A program made the translations under genes and the position numbers. Shown here in pieces: positions 32,690-44,394 of a stretch of DNA of 64,000 nucleotides. The first letter of the stretch is position 1; every line of letters starts with the position of its first letter. The notes under the pieces are model-generated. The model was not told the DNA's origin. It saw nothing but the letters and a program-made list of their open reading frames with translations, and did not search any database. This stretch comes from Centrapalus pauciflorus (Eukaryota > Streptophyta > Magnoliopsida > Asterales > Asteraceae), in contig JAANYP010007127.1 of assembly GCA_020465985.1 (NCBI GenBank), positions 398,964-462,963 of the forward strand, given 5' to 3'.

Positions 32690-33164
32690 GAGGGGGAGTG
32701 AGATAAATTTGTTTTGTATAGGGGGAGAGATATCAGTTTAAGGGGAGAAAATCAATTTGTAATAATTTCTGAGTTGTAATTGTTGTTGTATTTCTTCTAC
32801 TATAATTTCATTGAATTAATGTTTCTGAAGTTTTTGCATGATGTTCATAATTTTTTATGATCATCATGAGGGGGAGAAAAGCTGAATTTCAGAAACAACT
32901 GTTGAGTAGTTTGAAATCAACTGAAGGCAATTACTACATCATCTCAAGACAATTGATCAAGGAAGAGATTTAAAAGCTATTCATGATCCAAGGGGGAGTG
33001 TGCTTACAAGAAAAGAGAAGATCAGAATAGAAGAGATGTGAAGATCAGAGTGAGACAATAAAGAAGAAGATTCAGAGATCATAGAAAAGAAGAAGATTCA
33101 AGATAAGAATTAACCTGAACAGAGTACTTTAAATGAAAAATTGTTTTCATCTCTAAGGGGGAGA
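32690..33164 (+). other. Cluster of polypurine tracts
   Basis: Six A/G-rich GGGGGAG-type tracts: 32691-32698, 32720-32729, 32741-32750, 32868-32876, 32991-32998 and the LTR-proximal 33155-33164. Repeated tracts upstream of the 3' LTR are a known Sirevirus feature. Each could prime plus-strand DNA. Confidence 0.8.
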
Positions 33165-33165
33165 T

Positions 33166-33469
33166 TGTTGGGTACAATTATAAGTAGAGTTGAAAACAAT
33201 ATTTTGTAATAGTTCAGGGGAATTTATTGTAAATACACAATAGTTATATTGTGTATATAAATAGAAGTAGTATTTCTATTTTGATATAGATCGGACAGAA
33301 TAGAAAAGAAATCGGACAGATCTAGAGAGAGAAGAAGATTGCTGTCCAAGATAGCCAAGAACTTAATGTAATATTTTTCTCTTTAATCATTCAATAGATT
33401 GTGTTTTGATTGATAATTGTTCATATGAATTGTGTTATGTTGATGAATTGCTAGAAATATGAATTCACA
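33166..33469 (+). repeat. 3' LTR of the non-autonomous copia element
   Basis: 304 bases. Preceded by the polypurine tract AAGGGGGAGA. TATA box at 33254-33264. Confidence 0.95.
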
Positions 33470-33629
33470 GGTACTTTGGGATTTCAGTGACGCACTCTGT
33501 ATTTGATATGATTACTGAAGTTTTGATTGTATAATTATTAGGTAATAGTCAGGTATCTGTGTGTATGATGCCACTCGACAGTCTTTTTTACGTGACAATT
33601 CTATAGTGCTTCGGGGATGTTACAGTTAT

Positions 33630-33829
33630 ATGAATAGTAAAATTAAAGAAAGAGATTTACGTAGAGCAGTATTTTTACATTTTTATTTGATATAATAATA
33701 TAACTTTCAAGATGAATCATTTAGATAACAATAGTATAGAAATATGTTATTAAATCAAATAAAAAAAGTTTTTCTATTAGTGTTATGATTCATAATTATT
33801 ATATCGAATTAAAAAATAGAAACATGAAT
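33630..33829. other. AT-rich sequence with an inverted repeat, possible MITE relic
   Basis: A TTTGATATAATAATATAAC block near 33690 is matched in inverted orientation by ATTATTATATCGAATT near 33795. No TSD was determined. Confidence 0.35.
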
Positions 33830-36800
33830 AACATGGAATACAGGATGTATCCCCGCTAAGTCAGTTGGCAGTTCAAGACGGTAAGATTGGTTTCCTATCT
33901 TTTCAACAATTTTGAACGGGCCAATGAATCTTGGAGCTAGCTAATTTCTCTTTATGAATCATACCACATTCTTCATTGGAGATACTTTCAGCATCACCCA
34001 ATCGTTAACTGCAAAACTAATCGATCTGTGCCGATTTTCATAATATGACTTCTGCCTGCTTTGAGCTTCAAGAATGTTCCTTCTGACAAGTTGAATCTTC
34101 TCATGAGTCAACTGTAGAAGGACAGCACCTGCTAAAGGCGATTCACCTGTTTCGCGCCAACAGGTGGGAGTTCTGCACTTTCGTCCATATAAAGCTTCAA
34201 AAGGAGCCATCTTGATCGTTGAATGATAACTGTTATTGTAAGAGAATTCGACCAAAGGCAAATGGTCATCCCAGTTACCACCTAAATCAATAACGCAGGC
34301 ACGGAGCATATCTTCGAGAGTCAAGATAGTGCGTTCACTTTGGCCATCAGCATTAGGATGATAAGCAGTACTCATGGAAATCTGAGTACCCATCCCCTCT
34401 TGCAACGCTTTCCAGAATCTCGAAGTGAAACGACTATCACGATCAGAGACGATAGACTTTGGCACACCATGACGAGAGATAATTTCAGTGATGTACATCT
34501 ACGCCAATCTATCAAGAGAGTAGTCTCTTTCATCGGTATGAAATGAGCTGACTTCGTTAATCGATCCACGACTACCCAGATGGAGTCGTGCTGTCTCTTG
34601 GTTTTCGACAACTTTGTAACAAAATCCATAGTTATATGCTCCCACTTCCACTCAGGAACTGGTAGTGGTTGCATATCCCCGAAGGGTTTCTGATGTTTTG
34701 CCTTAACCATTTGACAGACTCTGCAGCTTTCAACGAACTGACTGATGTCCTTCTTCATTCCTGGCCACCAATAATCAGCTTTCAGATAGAAGTACAGCTT
34801 TGAGCTGCCAGGATGAATTGATAACTTGGACTTATGAGCTTCAGATAGAAGAGTGTTGCGAATAGAACCATATTTAGGAATCCAGATTCGGTTTCCCTTG
34901 AGACATTGGAGTCCCAAATGATTCGTAGATAAGAATTGTAATTGCCCCTTGAGATTTTCAGTACCGAGATTCTCTTCTTTCAGTGCTTCAACTTGGGCAG
35001 ATTTGATGTCTTTGATAAGATCAGAAGAGAATACAATAGGAGTCAGGGCATAGCAACACTTTTCTGGATAGACTTTTCTACTCAAAGCATCCGCGACCAC
35101 ATTGGCTTTGCCGGGATGATACAGGATCTCGCAATCATAGTCCTTGATATTCCAAGGACCGACGCTGTTTCATATTCAGATCCTTTTGAGTAAATAGATG
35201 CTTGAGACTTTTATGGTCGGTGTAAAGCTGACACCGAGTCCCATAGAGATAATGCTGCCAGATTTTCAATGCAAAGGTAACGGCAGCCAACTCAAGATAA
35301 TGAGTTGGTGCACTTTTCTCATAGTCTTTCAATTGCCTTGAAGCGTAGGCAATGACTTTTCCCCTTTGCATGAGGACACATCCTAAACCTGTACCAGATG
35401 CATCGCTATAGACAACGAAGTCATCATTACCCTCAGGTAAGGCTAGGATTGGCACTTGAATGAGATTCTGCTTCAAAGTTTCAAATGCCTCTTGCTGTTT
35501 ATCAGTCCATACGAAAGGTGTATTCTTTCGTGTTAGCATCGTCAGAGGCACAACAATCTTTGAGAAATCCTTAATGAATCGCCGGTAGTAACCAGCCAAT
35601 CCAAGGAAGCTTTTGATTTCAGTGGCATTGCGAGGCGTTTGCCATTTTTGAACGGCCTCGACTTTGGAAGGATCGACTGAATTACCTTCGTCAGATATGA
35701 CATGGCCAAGGAATTGAATCTATAAAGATAACATAGTTGAATTCAAGTTTTTTATTTAAACAAAGAACGCTTAGGAATAACTCAAGACAATATAAAATTA
35801 TACCTGTCTGAGCCAGAATTCACATTTAGAGAATTTTGCGTAGAGTCTTTCATTTCTCAATAACTCTAGCAATTGACGCAGATGAAGAACATGATCAGCC
35901 TCCGTTTTGGAGTAAATCAGAATATCGTCTATGAATACATAACTGACTTATCCAGCATTGGTCTGCACACGCGATTCATGAGATCCATGAACGCCGCTAG
36001 TGCATTTGTTAAACCAAAAGGCATTACGAGAAATTCGTAATGACCGTATCTTGTTCGGAAGGCTGTCTTTGGAATATCCTCATCTCTTACTTTCAGTTGA
36101 TGATACCCAGAACAGAGATCGATTTTGGAGAAATAACTTGCTCCTTGTAACTTATCAAATAAATCATCGATATTGGGCAGAGGATACTTATTCTTGATAG
36201 TGACTTTGTTCAACTCACGATAATCGATGCACATACGGAGTGTTCCGTCTTTCTTTTTAACAAATAACACAGGTGCACCCCACGGAGATGAACTAAGTCA
36301 GATAAAACCCTTTTCTAACAGATCTTGCAATTGCTTTGACATTTCCTGCATCTCTGCAGGCGCAAGTCTGTAGGGAGCTTTGGCAATTGGAGCCGCACCA
36401 GGAACTAAGTCATATCCGAACTCAACTTGACGTTCCGGTGGCACTCCAGAAATATCATCAGGGAATACGTTTAGGAACTCATAGACGATCGGAATATCAA
36501 AAATGGATTTCTTGTTATCTTCAGAGATGGTTTCAGACGAAACATAGCACAAATAGGATTCGTGACCCATAGACAGATATTTACGTGCTTTCTCAACAGA
36601 AATGAAGCAATGAGCACCTTTTCGCTTGTCGCCTTTGATTTCAAACACTCGGCCGTCTGAAGTCTTGATTCTGATGATTCGGCGGTTGCAGACGATCGTA
36701 GCCTCGTTATTCGTTAGCCAATCCATACCGATAATAACGTCGAACTCTTTTAATGGAATCGGAATTAGATCAAGGTTCAACACAATGTTATTGATAAGCA

Positions 36801-38221
36801 GAGTGCAATTACAGTACACGGAATCAGCCATAACATAATTGTTACCGGCCGTTTCAATATCAAGTATGACTGAAAGATTTGAAGGAAACTTAGACAGTCT
36901 TCGAGCAAAAATAGTCGATATAAACGAACGACTAGCACCGGAATCAAATAGTCGAATTTAGCAAGAACGTACCGGTAACCACATCAGGGGTTTCTTTTGC
37001 TTCCTCCGCTGTTATCTTGAATGCACGAGTTCTTGCAGTTGGAGTTGCGGCTGAACTTTTCATCGTAGAACCTCCAGCTGATGATTGAGATTGGCCTCGA
37101 TGTCCACTCTGACATTGATACATAAAATGTCCACGCTTTCCGCATTTTGCACATCCAAGACCCCGCTGGGGACATTCTTCGCTGCTGTGGCTGATCCTGC
37201 TACATACATTACAAGTCACATCATTGGGGTTGCACATTCTCGTGTGTGATTTCCTACATCTTTTACAGTATCGGGGCTCATTTGTGAGAGAGTAAGCTTG
37301 AGCTTTCTGAGGCGAGCTGTACTGCTGAGATTGTTGGGGTTGCTGAGTTTGAGATTTGCTGGGCTTAAAGATCTGCTGAATCTCTGTTTCTTTCGGGGAG
37401 ATGGACATTTCGGGTTCGTTGATGGAGCATAGAGTTGATCGCCATACTCTAAATATCCCCTCTCGATCTGTCTTGCAGCTTCAACCATCTCTAAGTAACT
37501 CTTATACTTTATTGCGCTCATCGGGTGTCGGTATCTCGGATTAAGCCCTCCGCGAAATCTATTCATTTTTCTTTCCTCTGTGGCTACTTGATATGAGGAA
37601 TAGCCACAGAGCCGTGAGAATTCATGTTCATACTCGTCAACAGTCTTGGCTCCCTGAGTTAACTGCATCAATTGAACCTCCATTTTGTCTTGTTGGTCAA
37701 CAGGACAATACTTCGCGTTGAACATTTCAAGAAACTGATCCCATTCTAAAGTCTGGATGACCTCCTCGCCATAAATACTTCTCTGGGTTTTCCACCAGGC
37801 ACGGGCAGCGCCGACGAATAAAGCAGACGCATAAATCACTTTCTTTGAATCTAAGCAATCGGAGATTCTGAAGATTTCTTCAGTATGACTTATCCAATCC
37901 ATCGCCTGGATTGGGTTGACTGTACCCTCAAAATTCAGGGCACCACTCACTTTAAAATCTTTAAACTTACAGCCTTTCGGCTGCTTAGTTTAGGCATTGG
38001 GATTTGAGTTATCAGAATCAGATTCATCATTCTGGACTTGTTTATCTTTTCTCTTATTCTTTTTATCAACACGTCTTTTTTACTTCGGCCTCATCTCTAG
38101 CCTGAAGCTGTTCTTGCATATTCTTGTTTTGTTGTTCAGAATATTGGGCTAATAGTTGTTGTACCATTTCAAACATTTGTTGGGGGTTCATGTTGTTGGG
38201 AATATCACCTGATCCTGACAT
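33830..38221 (-). pseudogene. Gag-pol of a family A Tekay-type gypsy element, multiply broken and 3'-truncated
   Basis: The minus-strand reading starts at the ATG 38219-38221 and keeps the order gag (37216-37950), CCHC knuckles CNVCSRISHSSEEC and CAKCGKRGHFMYQC, protease remnant, RT (36270-35720), RNase H (35599-35135), integrase (35000-33960) and the start of the C-terminal domain. Breaks seen: early gag frameshift and stop near 37990-38080, frameshift near 37400, small deletion in the protease near 36945, stop near 36296, frameshift before the RT active site near 35935, frameshift near 35150, frameshift and a TAG near 34500-34525. The sequence ends at HPVFHV (33830), with no chromodomain end, polypurine tract or 3' LTR. 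The integrase retains both cysteines of the zinc finger (VESCRVC). Confidence 0.9.
35720..35803 (-). other. 84-bp intron-like insertion in the RT region
   Basis: On the minus strand the coding sequence FWLRQ is followed by GTATAATTTT, about 84 very AT-rich bases ending TTTATAG, and then IQFLGHVI. The intact family B protein has FWLQQIQFLGHVI with no gap. The inserted block has exact GT and AG borders, contains a stop in frame, and its removal leaves the frame undisturbed at this point. Confidence 0.7.
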
Positions 38222-38400
38222 CTTTACTAAAATTAAATTTAAGTATTAGTTTATAGACTTAGATCTATGTACCCTTTTCCCATCCTAACAGTCTGTACAT
38301 CCTATCTCAGTTCAAACCACCTAAATGATTGATACATATGTATTGCTTCAGTTTGAGACCAAGTATTACTCACGTAATACTTGATTCACTCAAACTATGG

Positions 38401-38412
38401 ACTCTGATACCA
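38401..38412 (-). other. Primer-binding site (initiator tRNA-Met) of the family A element
   Basis: The minus strand reads TGGTATCAGAGT, a one-base variant of the usual site, three bases from the LTR end at 38416. Confidence 0.85.
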
Positions 38413-39414
38413 TCCTGTGAAGGCCACTCCTTACGGGGCAGTCCTCAGAGTCTAAGTCCCACATCATGCAACACGATATCAATCATAACTAAGATAGAGT
38501 AATTATATTGCAGAATTTCAAATTACAAGTACAAAATATTAGGATAAGTTTAATACAGTTTTCAAATTAAACTTATAAAGGGTACAAAACTAATCTAATA
38601 CATGTCATCATTTAGTCAAAGCAAATCTACACAGACCACCATAATCATCATCTGTCAATCTGTACCAAAAGATTTGTTGAGTAGTGGTCTATGAAAACTT
38701 CAACTTGATTCTTGTAAGACCTAAGATCTAGGTCCAGCATGTGCTTTTCCCTTATCTTTTCCTGTAAAAAGTTAAACAACAACTATAAGCAATGCTTAGT
38801 GAGAATATAGATTTTCAGATTACATGCATTATCAAGCGGATCATGGGTCTAACGTGATATATCTTGACTGCCGCTACAGCCTCTCATGATTGAGACATAG
38901 TAGTCATAGAGTCGGATGATGTTCAAGCCACGCTCATGCTTTAATTGTGGGGATCAACCACATACTGGGCTAGCTACCAGTAAATCAACATGGCAGAACA
39001 TCGGAGTATCATTACCAAGTTCAATAGAACTGGTGAAATAGCATGGTCTAGAACAATAGACCGTCAAAGCTAATCATTCTAAGCTGAATTGATATGTCAA
39101 AAGTGCAAGCAATGATGAAAGCATAGCAATCAAGGTCATGATAGCAATAATCTCATAACAATATCTAAAATAAACTGTAAGTACAATGTCATGCAGATTG
39201 ATAAATCAAATCGCTATCATGATCCACAGGGCATCACCGAACCATGGTGAGCACAGGTCACAATCCAGCTGATCATGTATGAATGTTAAGTAATCTATCA
39301 TCAACAATATGTCTCAACCGGAAATCTTGCATGTAAAACTGAATATCTATAACTCATATCAATATCATTAGCTTTTAGCTTTAAAATCTTTATCTGATCT
39401 GATTCCAGGCAACC

Positions 39415-39645
39415 GAAATGGACCATCCGAACTCGGGTCATCCGAGTTCGGACCACTTTTCATCCGAGATGGGTTAAAAATGTTTTTCATCCGAAATTAA
39501 GCACCACATCCGAATTCAGATCATTTTCCATCCGAAGTAGATTCGAAATAGTGTTTCATCCGAAGTAGACCCGAAATGGGTATTTCGTCCGAAATAGGTA
39601 CATCATCCGAATTCGGGTCTCAACCGAATTCGGATCCCAAGACTT
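39415..39645. repeat. CCGAATTCGG/ATCCGAA motif cluster in the family A LTR
   Basis: About 15 CCGAA-containing motifs occur in 230 bases, several palindromic. Counterpart of 588-965. Confidence 0.75.
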
Positions 39646-40235
39646 AGAAATTTTCAGAAATTGTTCTTGGTGTTCATCTTTTTATACTTACGGATTTTCA
39701 CTTAAAATTCAGTAAACCCATTTTTATAAACATGCAATGTAATATAATGTTATATAATGATATTTAAGTTGTTTTTATACAATTTTCTCTATCATAAACA
39801 TCATTAAATTACCCAAAATCATCCAAAATTCAATATTTTTGTCAAGAACACAATTTTATCAAAAATTCAGATTTCTCCTATAATTAGACGATCCAAGCAT
39901 TAATTCTTTTGTTTCTTTAACTTCTATTAACTTAAACACATGATTATCTACTAAGATTTCCAACATGCAACCAACAATTTGAACTTCAAATCCTTTAATT
40001 TTCGGTTTTTGTCAAAACCGAAACTAAACTCATATAAATTCGAATTTTAAAGAGTTATTACCTTGAATTCTTGTCAATTGATGATGTTTGATGCTTCTTG
40101 TAACCTTCACTTGAATTAAAACTTCAATTAATTGCTTGAATTTATGGATTCTTGGGGAAATTGTGAAGGAAACCGTATGTTTAGAGAGAGAAATTAATTT
40201 TGTTATTAATGAACCTAAATGGTCATTTACTTGTT

Positions 40236-40243
40236 TTTATATA
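40236..40243 (-). promoter_or_regulatory. TATA box of the family A LTR
   Basis: The minus strand reads TATATAAA, about 210 bases into the LTR and about 45 bases before the CT-rich leader. Confidence 0.6.
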
Positions 40244-40452
40244 ATCATTTTAGCTATATGTACAATTTAACCCCTTACACTTTAGTATAACACATCTTTT
40301 AATTTTTATCATCTTTAATACTTTATAACATGTATATAATCTTATTAAATAATTTCTTTACTTAATTAAATTACAAAATAAATAATGTAATAAAATTACA
40401 TTATTAGCTCAAAAACAGAAAATTAAGTTCAGCTAAAAACTAGGTTGTTACA

Positions 40453-40960
40453 AAGGTCAATGCAGGGGGGTTCCCTGCATTGACACTCCGATGCCTAAGT
40501 CAGCTAGCATAATGGAGGTATCAATGGAGAGAGTGTAAAAGGGTAGAAAATGAGCATTAACCTTCTCCAGGTGGAATGTTTCCCTATTTATACATCTCCT
40601 TCAGGGGATGGGGCGCTCTCCAGGAGGATTCCTATTGGCTAGCAGGGTCGTGCGGTGGATCACCTTCCCTGGCACCTAACGGACCAATGAAATACCATCC
40701 TTTTGTGTGCTCGTCTGCATGGTACTTTTTCCGACAGGGTCTTCCTGCAAGGCCCCATATTTGTCGCTCCTGGATGCACCCTCGGGTCAGGCAAATGACC
40801 ATAGACCTGGGTATGGGCTTGAGGTATCCTAAAGGGAGTAAAATAGACTCTTTGGACCGGCAAATACATACATAGGATTGGGCCTATGTGATCAATATAG
40901 ATTCATTAATTCATTAATAGTAAGAATAATATATATATGCACAAATGTCATATCCTTGTT
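40453..40960 (-). mobile_element. Gypsy-type LTR fragment
   Basis: Perfect hairpin TCAATGCAGGG/CCCTGCATTGA at 40458-40485, and TATAAATAGGG on the minus strand (40582-40592). The composition is like the U3-R region of plant Tat/Retand LTRs. Ends are not resolved; no internal region. Confidence 0.45.
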
Positions 40961-41083
40961 AAGCCAAGTGATATTCTATTCACGTGACATGTGACATTTA
41001 GTTACTCATTTAACAGAATAGATAGATAAGGTTTTGCTGCGTACCAAGCAAAATGTCGCGTATCCAACGTGCCCCACATATGC

Positions 41084-42995
41084 AAGGGTATTTTCGTAAT
41101 TACAGCGACCATTTCACAACACTTAATTGATAATTCACAATACTTAATTGATCATTCACATTACTTAATTGATCATTCGCAACACTTATTTGATCGTTCA
41201 CAACACTTATTTGTTCATTCACAATAATTATTTACCTAGTTATAACTCTTCTACACTTATATGATCATTCACAACACTTATTCGATCATTCACAACACTT
41301 GTTTGACCATTCACAATTCTTTAACACTTATTTGATCATTCACAACACTAATTTGATCATTCACAATAATTATCTGACTATTTACACTTATTAGATCATT
41401 CAGAACACTTATTTGATCATTCATAAGAATTATTTGACCATTCACACTTATTCAACACTTATGTGATCATTCACAACACTTATTTGACTATTTACACTTC
41501 TTCTATACTTATTTGATCATTCACAAGAATTATTTGACCATTCACAGTATTTATTTGATCATTCACATGAAATATTTGACCATTCATAGTATTTATTTCA
41601 TCATTCACATAAATATTTGACTATTTACACTTCTTCTACGCTTATTTGATCATTCACACACTTATTTGATTATTCACAAAAATTTATTTGATCATTCACA
41701 CTATTTATTTGATCATTCACAGTATTTATTTGACCATTCACAGTACTTATTTGATCATTCACAGTACTTATTTGATCATTCACAGTTCTTATTTGATCAT
41801 TCACGGTATTTATTTGATCATTCACAACACTTATTTAATCATTCACAAGAATTATTTGACTTTGATCATTCATAATATTTATTTGATCATTCACAGTACT
41901 TATTTGATCATTCACAGTATTTATTTGATCATTCACAACACTTATTTAATCATTCACAAGAATTATTTGGCAATTCACAACTCTTATTTGATCAATTAAG
42001 TGTTGTGAATGATCATTTTATAAGTATTATGAAAGGTCAAATAATTCATGTGAATGATCAAATAAGTGTTGTGAATGATCAAATAAATGCTGTGAATGGT
42101 CAAATATTTATTGTGAATGATCAAATAAATGGTGTGTGAATGATCAAATGAGTGTAGAAGAGGTGTAAATAGTCAAATAAATGTTGTGAATGATCAAATA
42201 AGTGTTGTAAATGATCAAATAATTTTTGTGAATGATAAAATAAGTGTTGTGAATGATCAAATAAATATTGTGAATGGTTAAATAATTCTTGTGAATGATC
42301 AAATAAGTGTTGTGATAGTCAAATAATTATTGTAAATGATGAAATAAATACTGTGAATGGTCAAATAATTCATGTGGATGATCAAATAAGTGTTGTGAAT
42401 GATCAAATAAATACTGTGAATGATCAAATAATTCTTGTGAATAATCAAATAAATGTTGTGAATGATTAAATAAGTGTAGAAGAAATGTAAATAGTCAAAT
42501 AAGTGTTGTGAATGATCAAATAAGTGTAGAAGAAGTGTGAATGGTCAAATAATTCTTGTGAATTATCAAATATGTGTTGTGAATGATCAAATAAGTGTAG
42601 AAAAAGTGTAAATAATCAAATAATTATTGTGAATGATCAAATAAATATTATGAATGGTCAAATAATTTTTGTGAATGATAAAATAAGTATTGTGAATGAT
42701 CAAATAAATACTGTGAATGGTCAAATAGTTCTTGTGAATGATCAAATAAGTGTTGTGAATGATCAAATAAGTGTTGAAGAATTGTGAATGGTCAAATAAG
42801 TGTTGTGAATATTCAAATAAGTGTAGAAGAATTATAAATAGTTAAATAATTCTTGTGAATGGTCAAATAAATGATGTGAATGATCAAATAAATGTTGTAA
42901 ATGATCAATTAAGTAATGTGAATGCTCAATTAAGTGTTGTGAATGATAATTTTATAAGTGTTGTGAATGGTCACTGTAATTACGAAAATACCTTT
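41084..42995. mobile_element. Fold-back element: 1.9-kb inverted repeat of about 21-bp units
   Basis: The left arm (to about 41995) is a tandem array of units like TTATTTGATCATTCACAACAC. From about 42000 the same units run in reverse complement to about 42970. The outermost ends are also inverted: AAGGGTATTTTCGTAATTAC at 41084 and GTAATTACGAAAATACCTT at 42976-42994. The whole can form one very long hairpin about 0.95 kb per arm. Many units are themselves palindromic around TTGATCAA. No TSD was found at these ends. The open frames it holds (7-residue repeats of the YLFDHSQ type) simply follow from the 21-base unit. Confidence 0.85.
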
Positions 42996-44394
42996 CCAGC
43001 TAAAAAAAAGAGGGACGCACATGAAATTTTTAAATTTTGATCACAACCCTAGTTTTTTTAAATCTTGTGGTTTTGGAAAGGTACCTTTGGTACACTCAAT
43101 TCTCATGGGTACTTTTTTGAACCCAAATATATATATGTATTATAATACAAAACTAGTTTACATATCCATTTATTACATTAGTTGATTTTTATAATAAAAA
43201 TAAAAATAAATGTTTTTTGAAGATACATAAAATAATTATAAGAAGTTAGAATTTATCAGATTTTAATTAATTATTTATTATATTAGATTGATCATATTAT
43301 AATGAATCCGATTTGATTTGTAAGAAAGATACAATCGTGTTTATTTTAAGGATATGAAACCCTAAAAATTATAAGGTTAAAATCTATTACTGTATTTCTA
43401 GATTAAAAATTAAAAGTTCAAAATAAAAAATAAATTACACATGTCAATATAAGGAGTCAAGTGACAACATAGTTGATGGACAACTAACATTATTTAATCT
43501 TTTATTCGAAGATATCGATAGATATAGAATTTATATATGGTGTTGTTTATTTAAAGTAGTAAAGTAGTTTGTAAATTATTCAACATCCTAAATTAACTTA
43601 TGAAAGAGATAGGTTTATAAACTATGTAAACAACATCTAGCTAATTTTGTTTATTTAGATAGCTGAATTTCCAAATCTGGATGCAAATATGTGGCTTTCA
43701 TCACTTTGTTTCTTATGCTTTAGCGTGCTGCTATACTTATTAGTTTTAGCTTATTAGGACATAGCTCCAAGTTAGTAGGACATTAAACCACCCTACACGT
43801 TGTAATGCAGTGATCAACCGCATATGGGACTAACTACCTGTATTATTATCGATACGATGACTTGCATCAGAGTCGCTTATAAATGCTGATTAAATATGCT
43901 TGTTTTATAATTCTTAAGTGGTCATGCTGATGAAAAAAAGTTGATGAAACAATATATAAACATAAACATTATGCAAAAGTTACACAACATTGTTACACTG
44001 GACAACACATGCCTTAGTGTTCACATAACTCATGTAAGCTTTAGAAAGGGCCAATAAACATGTAGGTAAGAAAATTATGTTTTAGTTACATATACTATAT
44101 GTAAACATGATAATCTACTACTCACATGCTGGTTTATGTTAGTAATGATTTGTAAGCTTTATAATTGCTTTGACTTGGCTGATATGGCTTTATATGCCTT
44201 TTTGAAAGAGCTTTTGCACTATTTACCAAAAGTTATAGTTTAAAATATTTTGTATAATATAAATAGTGTTTATATATAATAGTAAACTAGTTTATACACC
44301 CACTAGCTCGAACCCACATGGTATTGTGAGGTCATGTCCAACTAGTAAAGCGACAAGAGTTGTTATGGGGATAGGAATAGTCAGGGTGGAGAGA
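42996..44394. other. Non-coding DNA, partly a decayed Tekay LTR relic
   Basis: No gene. The stretch around 43800-43850 (GTGATCAACCGCATATGGGA, then CTAACTACC) resembles the family A LTR near 38940-38990 (GGGGATCAACCACATACTGG, then GCTAGCTACC). It is therefore probably an old LTR fragment in the minus orientation. Confidence 0.35.

Larger units (their letters stand above)
27903..33469 (+). mobile_element. Non-autonomous Sirevirus-like copia element with extended terminal repeats
   Basis: The conventional LTRs, TGTTGGG...ATTCACA, are 28194-28497 and 33166-33469 (304 bases each). A PBS (28500-28511) and a polypurine tract (33155-33164) lie in the usual places. The interior has a TTCGAG repeat array, one coiled-coil ORF, a hairpin array and a row of polypurine tracts, but no protease, RT, RNase H or integrase. 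The direct repeat is in fact 595 bases (27903-28497 and 32875-33469), extending 291 bases upstream of each LTR. It would need enzymes from an autonomous Sirevirus. The two 595-base copies differ at about two positions, so the insertion is recent. Confidence 0.85.
25316..33625 (+). mobile_element. Decayed gypsy-type solo LTR, interrupted by a copia element
   Basis: The right part (33470-33625) ends CGGGGATGTTACA, an end common in plant gypsy LTRs, followed by GTTAT. The left end near 25316 reads TATAACATTC after ATTAT, a plausible decayed TGTAACATCC start with an imperfect TSD. In between are a CT-rich leader-like stretch (25575-25620), a GC-rich tract with GCGACCGCGATC (25940-26140) and a duplicated segment. 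The copia element 27903-33469 splits it. No PBS or internal coding follows at 33626, hence solo LTR. The boundaries, especially the left one, are inferred. Confidence 0.5.
33830..40452 (-). mobile_element. 3'-truncated family A gypsy element (5' LTR plus decayed gag-pol)
   Basis: 5' LTR 38416-40452, PBS 38401-38412, gag-pol relic to 33830. The 3' end is lost at a junction with AT-rich DNA. Confidence 0.9.
38416..40452 (-). repeat. 5' LTR of the family A gypsy element
   Basis: 2037 bases. On the minus strand it runs from TGTAACAACC (40452) to CCTTCACA (38416). It contains the TTCGGAT palindrome cluster (39415-39645) and a TATA box upstream of a CT-rich leader (40180-40195). Same family as 1-2309. 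Confidence 0.93.

Noticed and set aside
41100..42970. CRISPR-like array or repetitive protein gene (frames of YLFDHSQ repeats)
   Set aside because: Units have no unique spacers, the genome is a plant nuclear one, and the frames are only open because a 21-base unit without stops repeats in phase. The inverted second half shows a fold-back element.
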